Under the pieces are notes generated by a model. That model was not told the DNA's origin. It ran no database searches and was given only the letters and a program-made list of their open reading frames with translations. Source: a virus. From it: a DNA stretch of 36,028 nucleotides. The DNA lies in IMG/VR virus record IMGVR_UViG_3300027498_000009, positions 1-36,028 of that record; one strand, 5' to 3'. A program made the position numbers and the translations under genes. Below are positions 22,330 to 30,949 of this stretch, one piece after another (position 1 is the stretch's first letter; each line of letters begins with the position of its first letter).

Positions 22330-25300
22330 ATGCCGATTAATGGGCAACCGTTTAAGGTCATCATGGCCACGGTATTTGACGACCCAAATCAGGCGGGCAT
22401 TCAGCCCTATCGACCCCCGTTGCCAAAGTACATGCTGGCGCTTGCGCATAATGATTTACCCAGCATCCCGGCTGCATACACCGCAGGGACTTATCCAATC
22501 CAGTTTGTAAACGGGCGCTGGGAAACAGAAAATCAGTTAGACATTACGACCCAAGACGCAATTAATGCCAAGGCCAGCTACGATGCCAAGCTGCCGCTGT
22601 GGTCGGTGCAGGGTGCGGTTACTGAGCTAATTGCCATTGATATTGAATGCTGGATGTTTCCGCCGTTCACTTTTGGCGCGGATCTGCAATACACCATTGA
22701 CAACATTGTGGACGCAGCACAAAAGCTGCAAGCCACATTGCAACAACCTCTAACCTTCTACAACCTGGGCCCCGCGTCCGGCTTAGTTGCGACCAAGCAA
22801 TACACTGCGCAAAACGACACGCTTGCGCCATTGCGGGGAGCCAATGACTTACTAATCCCGCAAATCAATCCGCACATTGCTGCATGGACGCCTAAGGCAT
22901 ACGCCGTTTACGACAGCGCAGATCAGACCACTAGCGACGCTGAATGGCAATGGTGGAAAGATTGGATTTCGTTTCAGGTTTCAGAAGCGCGTCGCTTGTC
23001 ACCCAATACGCCGATTTATCCTTATCTTTGGTGGGAATACGACCCGGTCGGAGATCAAGGGACAGGCACCGCAATTCCAATTAATCGGTGGCGAGAAATG
23101 CTCGACCACTGCTTATCTGTTGCTGACGGCGTAACAATCTGGGGCGGCGGTGCGGCAGAGTGGAGCGACTCAATGCCGTGGTGGGTCGAGCTACAGAGCT
23201 TTATGTCTGATAACGGTATAGACCAACCCAAGGAATCAAAAGTGCCATCATTTACTGCCGACACCGCCACCCTCAATGCCGTCATATCGGCGGCAGACAA
23301 TCCGGCCAAACGAGCGGCGGTCAATGCGGGGCTAGGCGAGGGCACACTGACCTTTGAGCTGGTCGCCCTGAACAGCATCATCACCGGCACATTCTCCGGC
23401 TCAGTTTGGGGTGATGCGGTGCTGGCTGTAGATAATGTGCAGCTTGCCAGCGTCGGCGGGCCAGGTGGGGCTGTAGCAGACGCCACGCGACTGACCGTTA
23501 CCAATGCAAGCGGGCGATTTGTTCGCTTCCCCCCTGGGGCGTATTCGTTTGTTGGCGCTGGCGGCTCGGACAACGTACAACCCGGCAATGAGATCCGGGT
23601 GACATTCCGATACGAACCTGATCCCGTAACGCCACCAGCAGACGATCTATACATCCCGGTTGCCGAGCTAATCGCTGGCATGGAAGAAGCCAGCACGTTA
23701 CAGCCCGCATTCGGTCAACACACCAACAATGAGGCGGTGATGCGGTCGCCAACCTATGATGCTGTTGTCGGCTACCTCGGGGCGGCCCCAGCAGGCCAAG
23801 ATGACTTTGATGACTTCGTTGAGGAAATTTACCCGTGGCCGTGGGCGTATCCGGCAACAGGGCATAACGTGGGCATCGGTTTACGGCTCGAGATGCGGCG
23901 GCTGAAAGTGTCGGCTTGTCGAAAGAGCACGGGGCAATGGCAAGACTTGCCCGAGTCAGGCTTAGGCCCAAACCTAGGCTGGAATGGCAACACGCAGACC
24001 GGCCCAAGCACCAAACTACGCAACGAAGCAGGCACCGGCAATTTATCTTTTGGGCCAACTACCATCAATGAAGGCGTGGAAGTCTGGCCGCCCGTTGAAA
24101 CCTACAAAGACAAAGCGTTATTCCGCGATACCAAAGCCTGGGGCATTGTGTTTCAGGCGCGGGTGATTGACGACAATGGCGACCCGTACAACGGCGCGGA
24201 TGGTCGCTTTGCTGTGCAGCTTGGATTTGACCAGTACGGGGGCAGAGAACGCGGCGGTGACGACAAGTATGCAGCGCCAGCCCGTTATCCTCGGACTCGC
24301 GCAGACGGCGGAAACAAGCGCTGGGATCTAGTAACAGGCGGCGACTGGACGACCATCGGCCTAATCACAATGGAATCGTTCAAGTTCAACGAGAATCCAC
24401 ATGCTGGCTACGTCCCGCCCTGGCCTTATGACCGCTCGCCTTATGTCCTCACCCGCCAGCAAGTGCTGGACAATCCGCCATCGTGGGCAACAGGGGGCGG
24501 CACATCAACCACTTCATCTATGTTCGGCGGTGTAGTCGATGCCGATCCAAACTATGTAGTCAGGCCACGGCCCGCCAATGCGGTGCGCGATCTGATGGTG
24601 GCAACGGACCCGGCATGGCTTTGCGGAGAATTCGCGACGGGTTGGCACCAATGGCTTGGCGTTAAACAAGGCGGTGTGACTTCTACGCATATGCGCCTTG
24701 TCGATTGGCGCGACAACGGCAACCCGGATGACGGTGGCATGTTCGTCGGCTCAGTCGTTAAGAGTCGGCACAACTACGAAACGGCGAGGATTGCCAGATG
24801 TGCAGCGCAGAGTAATGGGTGCCCCAAGATTCTGCCAATCTGGATGTTTCCCAAGTGGATGATTTCAGCGGCCAACATTGCAGAAGTTCAAGCGCGAGGC
24901 GGACAGGAAAATCAATTTGGGCAGATATTTAATATCACCCGATACCCGTCATTCCCTTATGGTGCACACCCGCCCGAAACGTGGGAGTACATCAAGGAGT
25001 ACGTGAGGGCGATCTATCGTCCCGTGTCTGAGTTGGGCCCAAATGGTGAGCCAGGACTAGGCTACACAAAAGACAATTGGCCAGTGCTTGAGCTGGGCAA
25101 CGAACAGAAGTTTGCCAGTCGCACTATCGGTGCGAGTCGTGCGTGGTTTGCGTCAAGCTCTGCTGTCAATACGCGCTGCTTTAATCTCATGACTATGCGT
25201 GAGATGAACGAAGGATTGAGAGCGCTGAAAGAAGTTGCACCGGCTGGTGTGTTGGTTGCTGCTGGCGGCTATGAAGGGGATTTCAACGGCAGTGTAGGCA

Positions 25301-25911
25301 AGACACTGGCCAATCCAAACGCTGAATACTCGTATTTCCAAGCGCAGATGCTGACCGATGACAATCACGGCGGACTTGGCATTGATCATGTCGACATTGT
25401 TTTTGCTCATCCGTATATGTACGCCTACAACCCAGAGCGCTCGCAAGTCGAGATTGACAATTGCAGAGCGCAAATCGAGTGGCTTGCCGCGCATTTGGGA
25501 AGGCCTGAAATTGCAGCGATACCATTGCATTGCAACGAAACCGGGCACGAGTCGCCAAGCGGAGTTGATAACACTTACGGCACCATCACGTATTTGATCA
25601 ATCAGCAAGGCGCAGCGTCCGCTTATGCCACCACTGCTCGCAACATGAAGCGGTCAGTTTTAATTTGGGTAGCCAATGGCTCAAAACAGAATTGCTTAGG
25701 CGGTAATCACTTTGTCGACCGTCCCTACGGAAACCCGCGTGATTCATATGGCGAGCGCCAGACTTACGGTGCCCCATCAGAAGTGCCCGAGCTGATCGCT
25801 GCAAACCAGTACGGCAATCAGGTGGTCAATAAAGTGGTGCGGCAAGCATACCAATTATCAGACGGGCAAATTGTTTGCTACTTTGAAGATGGCACAACCT
25901 TACAGGCATAA
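22330..25911 (+). CDS. Giant tail protein with two glycosidase-like domains
   Basis: An 1193-residue protein. N-terminal domain (about 1-300) reads as a TIM barrel: strand AIDIECWMFPP with a D-x-E pair (D104/E106), then PIYPYLWWEY and DGVTIWGGG, in the style of GH56 hyaluronidases. A linker (305-450) is beta-rich. The C-terminal half (about 880-1193) has WPVLELGNEQKF (acid/base candidate Glu925) and LHCNETGHES (nucleophile candidate Glu1070) about 145 residues apart, matching clan-A glycosidases such as GH39/GH5. It probably degrades host capsule or exopolysaccharide. GH family assignment is inferred by motif, and the folds would need confirmation. Confidence 0.65.
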   Translation: MPINGQPFKVIMATVFDDPNQAGIQPYRPPLPKYMLALAHNDLPSIPAAYTAGTYPIQFVNGRWETENQLDITTQDAINAKASYDAKLPLWSVQGAVTELIAIDIECWMFPPFTFGADLQYTIDNIVDAAQKLQATLQQPLTFYNLGPASGLVATKQYTAQNDTLAPLRGANDLLIPQINPHIAAWTPKAYAVYDSADQTTSDAEWQWWKDWISFQVSEARRLSPNTPIYPYLWWEYDPVGDQGTGTAIPINRWREMLDHCLSVADGVTIWGGGAAEWSDSMPWWVELQSFMSDNGIDQPKESKVPSFTADTATLNAVISAADNPAKRAAVNAGLGEGTLTFELVALNSIITGTFSGSVWGDAVLAVDNVQLASVGGPGGAVADATRLTVTNASGRFVRFPPGAYSFVGAGGSDNVQPGNEIRVTFRYEPDPVTPPADDLYIPVAELIAGMEEASTLQPAFGQHTNNEAVMRSPTYDAVVGYLGAAPAGQDDFDDFVEEIYPWPWAYPATGHNVGIGLRLEMRRLKVSACRKSTGQWQDLPESGLGPNLGWNGNTQTGPSTKLRNEAGTGNLSFGPTTINEGVEVWPPVETYKDKALFRDTKAWGIVFQARVIDDNGDPYNGADGRFAVQLGFDQYGGRERGGDDKYAAPARYPRTRADGGNKRWDLVTGGDWTTIGLITMESFKFNENPHAGYVPPWPYDRSPYVLTRQQVLDNPPSWATGGGTSTTSSMFGGVVDADPNYVVRPRPANAVRDLMVATDPAWLCGEFATGWHQWLGVKQGGVTSTHMRLVDWRDNGNPDDGGMFVGSVVKSRHNYETARIARCAAQSNGCPKILPIWMFPKWMISAANIAEVQARGGQENQFGQIFNITRYPSFPYGAHPPETWEYIKEYVRAIYRPVSELGPNGEPGLGYTKDNWPVLELGNEQKFASRTIGASRAWFASSSAVNTRCFNLMTMREMNEGLRALKEVAPAGVLVAAGGYEGDFNGSVGKTLANPNAEYSYFQAQMLTDDNHGGLGIDHVDIVFAHPYMYAYNPERSQVEIDNCRAQIEWLAAHLGRPEIAAIPLHCNETGHESPSGVDNTYGTITYLINQQGAASAYATTARNMKRSVLIWVANGSKQNCLGGNHFVDRPYGNPRDSYGERQTYGAPSEVPELIAANQYGNQVVNKVVRQAYQLSDGQIVCYFEDGTTLQA

Positions 25912-25913
25912 CA

Positions 25914-27545
25914 ATGGCTCAAGTAGCACTACAAGATTCGAGAGCGTCGACCTGGGATGGGGCGGCATTCAATACGACAATCACAACAGCGCCAGGGCTA
26001 GCGGGCGAACATCAGCTGATTGTCATGACACATTTTTCTGGCACTGTCGCTGCGCCTGAGTTAAGCGGCTGGCAAAAAGGTGGCACGGTCACTTTGGGCA
26101 GCAACAGCTTCACCGCTTACAAAAGAGTGTTGACGGCTGATGTCACCTCGGGCGGTGTGCAGGCGAGCTTTGCTCAGGCAGTCGAAGGTGAGGCATGGTG
26201 CGGCTCGTTCAATGGTGCTATTGGAACTATTACGCCATTCAACGTGCTTGAGTACACCGCCACCGCCAGACCCATTGGCGCAGTGACCGCACAAGCGGCG
26301 AACGCTTTGCAGTTGTTTGCGGGTGCGACAGATGCTTACCCGAGGCAAGCCGACCCATCGACTGGCTGGACAGAATCAAGCGACCGAGCGCAATACGCGG
26401 GCGCGGGCGGATTGGCCTTGCATGTCATGCACCGGCCTATTGGCGCAGGCGCTTCGGGTGCGTCGTCTTACGACATTCGATTGACAGATATAGACGGCGG
26501 CACTGGCGGCACTGGCGCAGGAACGCGCACGATGGCGCTCAACATTGCCATTGAAGAAATTGAGCAGACTAACGTTGCTACGTTTGATGTGCTGGCGGAA
26601 TTCCCGTCTATTGCGGTGACCGTCACCCCGGATCGCAACACGGTCACCGACAACGAAACCGCATCAATCAATGCAAACGTGGTTGGCTCAGACCAGGGCG
26701 TGACATACAGCATCGTCCAGGGCGTTGGAACAGTCACCGCGCAAGGTGTCGTCACACCAACAGAGCCAGGAACGATTACAGTGCGGGCGGCTAGTGTCGA
26801 AGCGCCCTCGGTGTTTGCTGACGCTGTGATTGATGTGCTGCCGGTCGTTCCGACAATCAATCCGGTGGCCGCGTCGGTGAGCCCAGCAGCGCTGAGCGGC
26901 ACTGCCGAGCCTAACGCCACGGTTCAACTGCAGATCTACGGCAACACGATCACGACAAGCGCCAACGGTTCGGGTCAGTGGGCCACCAATGTGGCATTGC
27001 CCCCTGGCGACTACGAGCTGTTAGCCACGCAAACCAAAAATGGCAAAACCAGTGGATCGGCCGGACCTGTCGCGGTGCAAGTGCTCGATGATGATGTGGG
27101 CGTAACCCTTGACCCGCCCGTCATGTATGCCATTGCAAGCGGTGAGGGCGACATCACGATTGCCGGCACCGGGGCAGTTGGTGCGACCGTGCGTCTCAGG
27201 TTAAACGGTGCTTTGCTGCCTAGCATGGCCACTGTGGATAGCAATGGCAATTGGAGCGTGCTGCTTTCGCTGCCCGTGGGTGGTTACAGTGTTGTCGCGT
27301 ATCAGGTCAAAGACTTGACGACCAGCAACGTCACCGAGCCCAAGCTGTTCAATGTTTACATTCCTGTTGCCCCGCCTGCCCCAACAGAATGGGGAGCCCG
27401 TCACAATGAAATGACCACGGACAAGCGCGGCGATCTACCAAAACCCCCTGTTACTGCCGATGAGTCGCTGGGGGTCGGCTCAGTCAAGACACCCTTTCGC
27501 ACCCCGAAAGCATGGCCAAAAAAAGGGATTCATAACAAGGAATAG
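25914..27545 (+). CDS. Ig-like domain virion protein
   Basis: A 543-residue protein. N-terminal domain (1-210) of beta strands; then three Ig-like domains: about 217-305 (VTVTPDRNTVTDNETASI...TITVRA, Big_2-like), 312-395 (SPAALSGTAEPNATVQLQIYG...NGSGQWATNVALPPGDYELLA) and 400-480 (AIASGEGDITIAGTGAVGATVRL...DSNGNWSVLLSLPVGGYSVVAY), the latter two being clear repeats of one another. The C-terminal 60 residues are Pro/Lys-rich. Such domains decorate phage capsids or fibres and bind carbohydrates. It lies two bases after the fibre gene; likely a fibre-associated or head-decoration protein. Confidence 0.65.
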   Translation: MAQVALQDSRASTWDGAAFNTTITTAPGLAGEHQLIVMTHFSGTVAAPELSGWQKGGTVTLGSNSFTAYKRVLTADVTSGGVQASFAQAVEGEAWCGSFNGAIGTITPFNVLEYTATARPIGAVTAQAANALQLFAGATDAYPRQADPSTGWTESSDRAQYAGAGGLALHVMHRPIGAGASGASSYDIRLTDIDGGTGGTGAGTRTMALNIAIEEIEQTNVATFDVLAEFPSIAVTVTPDRNTVTDNETASINANVVGSDQGVTYSIVQGVGTVTAQGVVTPTEPGTITVRAASVEAPSVFADAVIDVLPVVPTINPVAASVSPAALSGTAEPNATVQLQIYGNTITTSANGSGQWATNVALPPGDYELLATQTKNGKTSGSAGPVAVQVLDDDVGVTLDPPVMYAIASGEGDITIAGTGAVGATVRLRLNGALLPSMATVDSNGNWSVLLSLPVGGYSVVAYQVKDLTTSNVTEPKLFNVYIPVAPPAPTEWGARHNEMTTDKRGDLPKPPVTADESLGVGSVKTPFRTPKAWPKKGIHNKE

Positions 27546-27548
27546 GCG

Positions 27549-27818
27549 ATGGACGGCGAAGTAAACAGCGATGATGAAGCAGCCATTCCTACCGGGCTAT
27601 CCGACGAAGCCCAGCGCATGGCGCAGCTCTATCATCAGATTTTCGAGATAGACCAGCGCGGGGCGGCGGTGCTTGAAGATCTGATGAACCGCTTTAAAAG
27701 CCAGACGCCAGCGGTCGAGGGCGGCATTGATGCGGTGCTGACCACGTACCGGAATGCAGGCCGGACAGAGGTCATAGACTTCGTGATTCGGCGTATCAAC
27801 CAAGGGCGTGAACGCTAA
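27549..27818 (+). CDS. Bbp19-like small protein
   Basis: An 89-residue acidic helical protein; AQLYHQIFEIDQRGAAVLEDLMNRFKSQTP...AYRNAGRTEVIDFVIRRI resembles the small Bbp19-type proteins near capsid genes of BPP-1-like phages (Y/F-x-x-I/F-F...G-A-A-V-L-E-D-L). AAGGA precedes the ATG, and late promoter 3 lies just downstream. Role unknown; possibly head assembly. Confidence 0.65.
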   Translation: MDGEVNSDDEAAIPTGLSDEAQRMAQLYHQIFEIDQRGAAVLEDLMNRFKSQTPAVEGGIDAVLTTYRNAGRTEVIDFVIRRINQGRER

Positions 27819-27820
27819 TT

Positions 27821-27853
27821 TCGCAAGATCTTGCACAGGACACGCCCTATTAT
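27821..27853 (+). promoter_or_regulatory. Late promoter 3 (palindrome plus -10)
   Basis: TCGCAAGATCTTG at 27821-27833 (12-base palindrome GCAAGATCTTGC), 14 bases, then TATTAT (27848-27853), a strong -10. Expected start is near 27860, 23 bases before the scaffold ATG. It would drive scaffold and capsid genes. Confidence 0.7.
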
Positions 27854-27882
27854 CTGGCCCATATTGATAACCGGATAAGCCC

Positions 27883-28773
27883 ATGTTCATGCAAAACCTT
27901 CGCGCATACCTGTTCCAAGATGAAGCTGGCGACGGCACTGGCGCGGGCGAAGGTGGTGGCGGTGGTGATTCTGGGGATAGCGGCGAAAGCGCTGCACTCG
28001 ACAAAGGGTCGGCGGGCAGTGAAGGCGAAGGGGGTACGCCCGCCGACCAGGCAGCATCAAAGACAGAAACCGCGCTAAGCAAGAACGCATCGACCGAAGA
28101 TCCCTTTCACGGCACCCCGGAGAAGTACCGGGTGATGCGTGAGGATGGCTCCCTGGACGAGCAGGCGACGCTGGCAAAGACCGCGACCGCTTACAACGAT
28201 CTATCGAAAAAGATGGGTCAGGCCGATGGGGTTGCCCCAGCTGCACCAGGTGACTATGAGATCAACATGCCCGGCGAAATGGGCAAAGAGTTTGACCAAG
28301 AAGATCCCGGCTTCAAAGAATTTCTGACCAATGCGCACGCAGCTGGATTCACTCAGAAGCAGCTCGATACCACGATGGAAGCGTTCGGTAAGACCATCGG
28401 CAAGCTCACGGGTGACATTGCGATCCTCAATGAACAAGAGTGCAACGCACAGCTTGAGGAAGTCTGGAAAACGCCAGACGAGCGGGCTGCAAATTATCAG
28501 GCAGCATTCCGAGCGTTTGAGTCATTCTCGGGTGAGCGCTTCGACCAGATGCACGCTAAGTATGGCAACGATCCAGACATGATTTGGATGATGGCCGAAG
28601 TGGGTAAGCAGATGAAAGAGGGCTCGCCGCCACCGAATGGAGATGATCCGGTCAATACCGGGGGCGTCTCGATGACCGAGCTGGTCCGCGATCTGGGCAG
28701 CAAAGACAAGGCAGTACGTGAAAAGGCGCAGGCCGCATGGTCAAACCTATACGGACAGCCAGAAAAGCAGTAG
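27883..28773 (+). CDS. Head scaffolding protein
   Basis: A 296-residue acidic protein located directly before the major capsid gene. The N-terminal 85 residues are a disordered Gly/Asp/Ser/Glu stretch. It then has a conserved-type block FHGTPEKYRVMREDGSLDEQ and a long helical C-terminal half (FGKTIGKLTGDIAILNEQECNAQLEE). Acidic, helical, flexible proteins in this position are scaffolds that shape the prohead and then leave. The second ATG (27892) is also possible as start. Late promoter 3 lies just upstream. Confidence 0.8.
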   Translation: MFMQNLRAYLFQDEAGDGTGAGEGGGGGDSGDSGESAALDKGSAGSEGEGGTPADQAASKTETALSKNASTEDPFHGTPEKYRVMREDGSLDEQATLAKTATAYNDLSKKMGQADGVAPAAPGDYEINMPGEMGKEFDQEDPGFKEFLTNAHAAGFTQKQLDTTMEAFGKTIGKLTGDIAILNEQECNAQLEEVWKTPDERAANYQAAFRAFESFSGERFDQMHAKYGNDPDMIWMMAEVGKQMKEGSPPPNGDDPVNTGGVSMTELVRDLGSKDKAVREKAQAAWSNLYGQPEKQ

Positions 28774-28859
28774 CAATACACACTGGCCCGCGTGGCGGCG
28801 GACACCCAGTCAAAGCCCGACAGGCGCTGTCAGCAGTCGCAACAGCGTCGGAGTTTCCA

Positions 28860-28914
28860 GGCCCGGTATCGGACACCCTGTAAGCGGCTCCGTTAATACT
28901 TTGGAGTTACCACA
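28860..28914 (+). promoter_or_regulatory. Capsid gene leader (shared leader module)
   Basis: GGCCCGGT at 28860-28867 and TTTGGAGTTA at 28900-28909, then CAATGGCAG. The same arrangement precedes the cement-like gene. TTGGAG is the ribosome-binding site. The preceding 28774-28859 bases hold small inverted repeats, such as GACAG-GCG-CTGTC, but no terminator. Confidence 0.55.
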
Positions 28915-29790
28915 ATGGCAGCATCACACGATTCAATCGACCAAGCATTCGTTACCGCCTGGGACAATGCAATCCGAGAAACCGCGCAACAGTCCGAGTC
29001 GCGCCTATTGGCGTGCGTGCTCAATGAAGGCACGGTCGAGGGCGAAGCCTTCACCCATAACTTCATGGGCTCAACCGAGATGGACGAAGTAAACGACCGT
29101 CTTGGAGACACCATCTGGGGCGCAGTCGAGCACAAGACTCCCATCGCACCGATGCAGGACTTCTACAAAGCTCTGCCACTGGATCGCAAAGACATCCCGC
29201 GCATGAAGGTCAACCCGGTAGCGGGTGGCAATTACATGGGCACCCTGATCAAAGCTAAGAACCGCAAAGTAGACGACATCATCTACAAGGCAGCGATTGG
29301 CACGCAGGGCTTGAAGGATGGCTCCACCATCGTATTGCCTAACACGCAAAAGATTCTGGCCGGTGGCACTGGTCTTACCAAGGGCAAACTGATCACGGTT
29401 CGCAAGATCTTCCGAGTCAATGAGAACGACCAGCACGCGGGCGAGGAATTGGTCATGCTCTATGACGATGCCATGCTTGAAGATGTGTTGGCCGACACCA
29501 CGTTGACCAGCGCTGACTTTATGGCGGTCAAGATGTTGCAGGCTGGCGATGTGTCAGGCAAGTGGATGGGCTTCGAGTGGATTCCCTACAACAAGTTCAA
29601 TCTAAACGGCACGGTGCGCACTGGTTTGGCCATGACTAAAACGGCGGTTAAGTTTGGCATGGGTTACGAGCGCGGCAATGTCTCAGAGCGCAACGACAAG
29701 CAGGACGCTTACCAAGTGTCTTATGCCTTCTCTGGTGCGGCACTACGCACTGAGGAAAAAGGTGTTGTCGCGGTCGAGATCGAGCAGTAA
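28915..29790 (+). CDS. Major capsid protein
   Basis: A 291-residue protein starting MAASHDSIDQAFVTAWDNAIRETAQQSESRL. The order scaffold, this gene, cement-like protein, adaptor, nozzle matches the head operon of BPP-1-like podoviruses. Sequence features such as AVEHKTPIAPMQDFYKALPLD, TLTSADFMAVKMLQAGDVSGKWMGFEWIPYNKFNLNG and GMGYERGNVSERNDKQDAYQVSYAFSGAALRTEEKGVVAVEIEQ resemble a phage capsid family with the HK97 fold. A TTTGGAGTTA leader gives a strong RBS. Confidence 0.9.
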   Translation: MAASHDSIDQAFVTAWDNAIRETAQQSESRLLACVLNEGTVEGEAFTHNFMGSTEMDEVNDRLGDTIWGAVEHKTPIAPMQDFYKALPLDRKDIPRMKVNPVAGGNYMGTLIKAKNRKVDDIIYKAAIGTQGLKDGSTIVLPNTQKILAGGTGLTKGKLITVRKIFRVNENDQHAGEELVMLYDDAMLEDVLADTTLTSADFMAVKMLQAGDVSGKWMGFEWIPYNKFNLNGTVRTGLAMTKTAVKFGMGYERGNVSERNDKQDAYQVSYAFSGAALRTEEKGVVAVEIEQ

Positions 29791-29805
29791 TCACAGCACT
29801 TTAGC

Positions 29806-29855
29806 GGCCCGGTTCAGTCCTGGTCACTGACGCCAAACCTTTTGGAGTTAAGACA
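29806..29855 (+). promoter_or_regulatory. Second copy of the capsid leader module
   Basis: GGCCCGGT at 29806-29813 and TTTGGAGTTA at 29841-29850 followed by CAATGGCAG, the same order as in front of the capsid gene but with a shorter interval. Likely gives matched high translation of both shell proteins. Confidence 0.55.
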
Positions 29856-30305
29856 ATGGCAGAAGTAAACAGCAAACAGGCAGCTAACAAAGCAGCCAAC
29901 AAGCGCAACAGATCGGCAGATTACAACCCGGTTCGTTGTTTGGTCATTACCACGCCTGACGCATGGACTGCCGCCGATGGCGACACGATGGCAACAGGTC
30001 AAAAATTGCCGCCAGAAGCGCGACCGATTGGAGTTAAAGTAGGCTGTGCGGCAGGCGCAGCAAGCTCTACCGTATCAGTCGGCCATCGTAAGCTGTCTGA
30101 CGGTTCGGGCGCGGTTGCTGCATCGTTGGGCTCTCAAGCCATCAATGCGGCTGGTACGTTCGATGTGGACAACGGCACGCTGATGGCTAACGGCGCGGAT
30201 GCGGTCACGCCTGATTATGAGGTCGAGGTATTTCTGACCTTTGGCGGTGCCAATCCAACCGCTAACCAAGATCTGCGCATCGAAGTGTTGTTCGTCGCGC
30301 CGTAA
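29856..30305 (+). CDS. Capsid cement / decoration protein candidate
   Basis: A 149-residue protein directly after the major capsid gene. N-terminal 25 residues are Asn/Lys/Ala-rich and basic; the rest is a beta-rich domain (GVKVGCAAGAASSTVSVGHRKLSDGSG...YEVEVFLTFGGANP). In BPP-1-like phages the gene after the capsid protein encodes a jellyroll cement protein that stabilises the shell; position, size and beta content fit. No motif proves it. Confidence 0.6.
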   Translation: MAEVNSKQAANKAANKRNRSADYNPVRCLVITTPDAWTAADGDTMATGQKLPPEARPIGVKVGCAAGAASSTVSVGHRKLSDGSGAVAASLGSQAINAAGTFDVDNGTLMANGADAVTPDYEVEVFLTFGGANPTANQDLRIEVLFVAP

Positions 30306-30343
30306 GATATTTTGAGTCCTCCCTCCCGCTAATGCGGAGTTAT

Positions 30344-30368
30344 GCCCGGCTTCGCGCTGGGCATTTTT
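30344..30368 (+). terminator. Intrinsic terminator after the capsid genes
   Basis: GCCCGGC (30344-30350), loop TTCGC, GCTGGGC (30356-30362), seven pairs with one G-U, followed by ATTTTT (30363-30368). It lies 38 bases after the cement gene stop and would reduce readthrough to the tail genes, giving high capsid and lower tail protein levels. Confidence 0.8.
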
Positions 30369-30383
30369 ATATCAGGTGAGAGC

Positions 30384-30947
30384 ATGACACCGGAACAAAT
30401 ATGTAGCGCTGCCCTGATCGATCTAGGTGGGCAACCCATTACAACGTTTACTCAATCAACGATTGCCATCACCGCCGGGACGCTTTACCCGTTGGAACGC
30501 GCCAAGGTGATGCGGGCGAAACCGTGGACGTTTCTGCGGTTGGTTGCCAAGAGCAACAAAACCGGAACAGAGACGGAAGGGTTCACGCTGCCCAACAGAT
30601 TCTTTTTCCCAGCCAACTTTATTCGGTTGTGGGAAGTTACAGACATGAGCAATTGCCGCATTGAGTATGAATTAGGAAGCGCCGGGATTTTATATGCCCG
30701 ACCGGAAAGCATCATGCTGACCTACTCCCACGACCTGGCCGAAGAATTTTGGCCGGACTGGTTTAATGAATTGATGGTCGCTGCCATGAAAGGTCGGCTT
30801 GCCTACGCCCAGACCAATAGCCGCACAATGACCGCGCAGTGCAAAGAGGAATACGAATACGCGCTGAGGACTTACGCGGGCATTGAAGCTACCGAGCATG
30901 AAGCCGAAGAATTTGGGCGTTCGTCTGACTGGCTGGGAGTTCGCTAA
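30384..30947 (+). CDS. Head-tail adaptor (tail tubular protein A, gp11-like)
   Basis: A 187-residue protein; the ATG at 30384 (MTPEQICSAALIDLGG) has AGGTGAG before it. The start E-Q-I-C-x-x-A-L-x-x-L-G-G and the middle RAKPWTFLRLVAK...FFFPANFIRLWEV fit the T7 gp11-like adaptor family found between capsid and nozzle genes. Twelve copies usually form a ring under the portal. Confidence 0.85.
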   Translation: MTPEQICSAALIDLGGQPITTFTQSTIAITAGTLYPLERAKVMRAKPWTFLRLVAKSNKTGTETEGFTLPNRFFFPANFIRLWEVTDMSNCRIEYELGSAGILYARPESIMLTYSHDLAEEFWPDWFNELMVAAMKGRLAYAQTNSRTMTAQCKEEYEYALRTYAGIEATEHEAEEFGRSSDWLGVR

Positions 30948-30949
30948 TA

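Noticed and set aside
23055-24068. Long minus-strand frames inside the fibre gene
   Set aside because: Codon-bias shadows of a clearly coding plus-strand gene.
28718-29092. Plus-strand frame overlapping scaffold and capsid genes
   Set aside because: Composition is basic and irregular, and it overlaps two well-supported genes.
29400-29412. Fourth copy of the late promoter element (TCGCAAGATCTTC)
   Set aside because: It is inside the capsid coding sequence, has one mismatch and is not followed by a -10-like hexamer at 14 bases.
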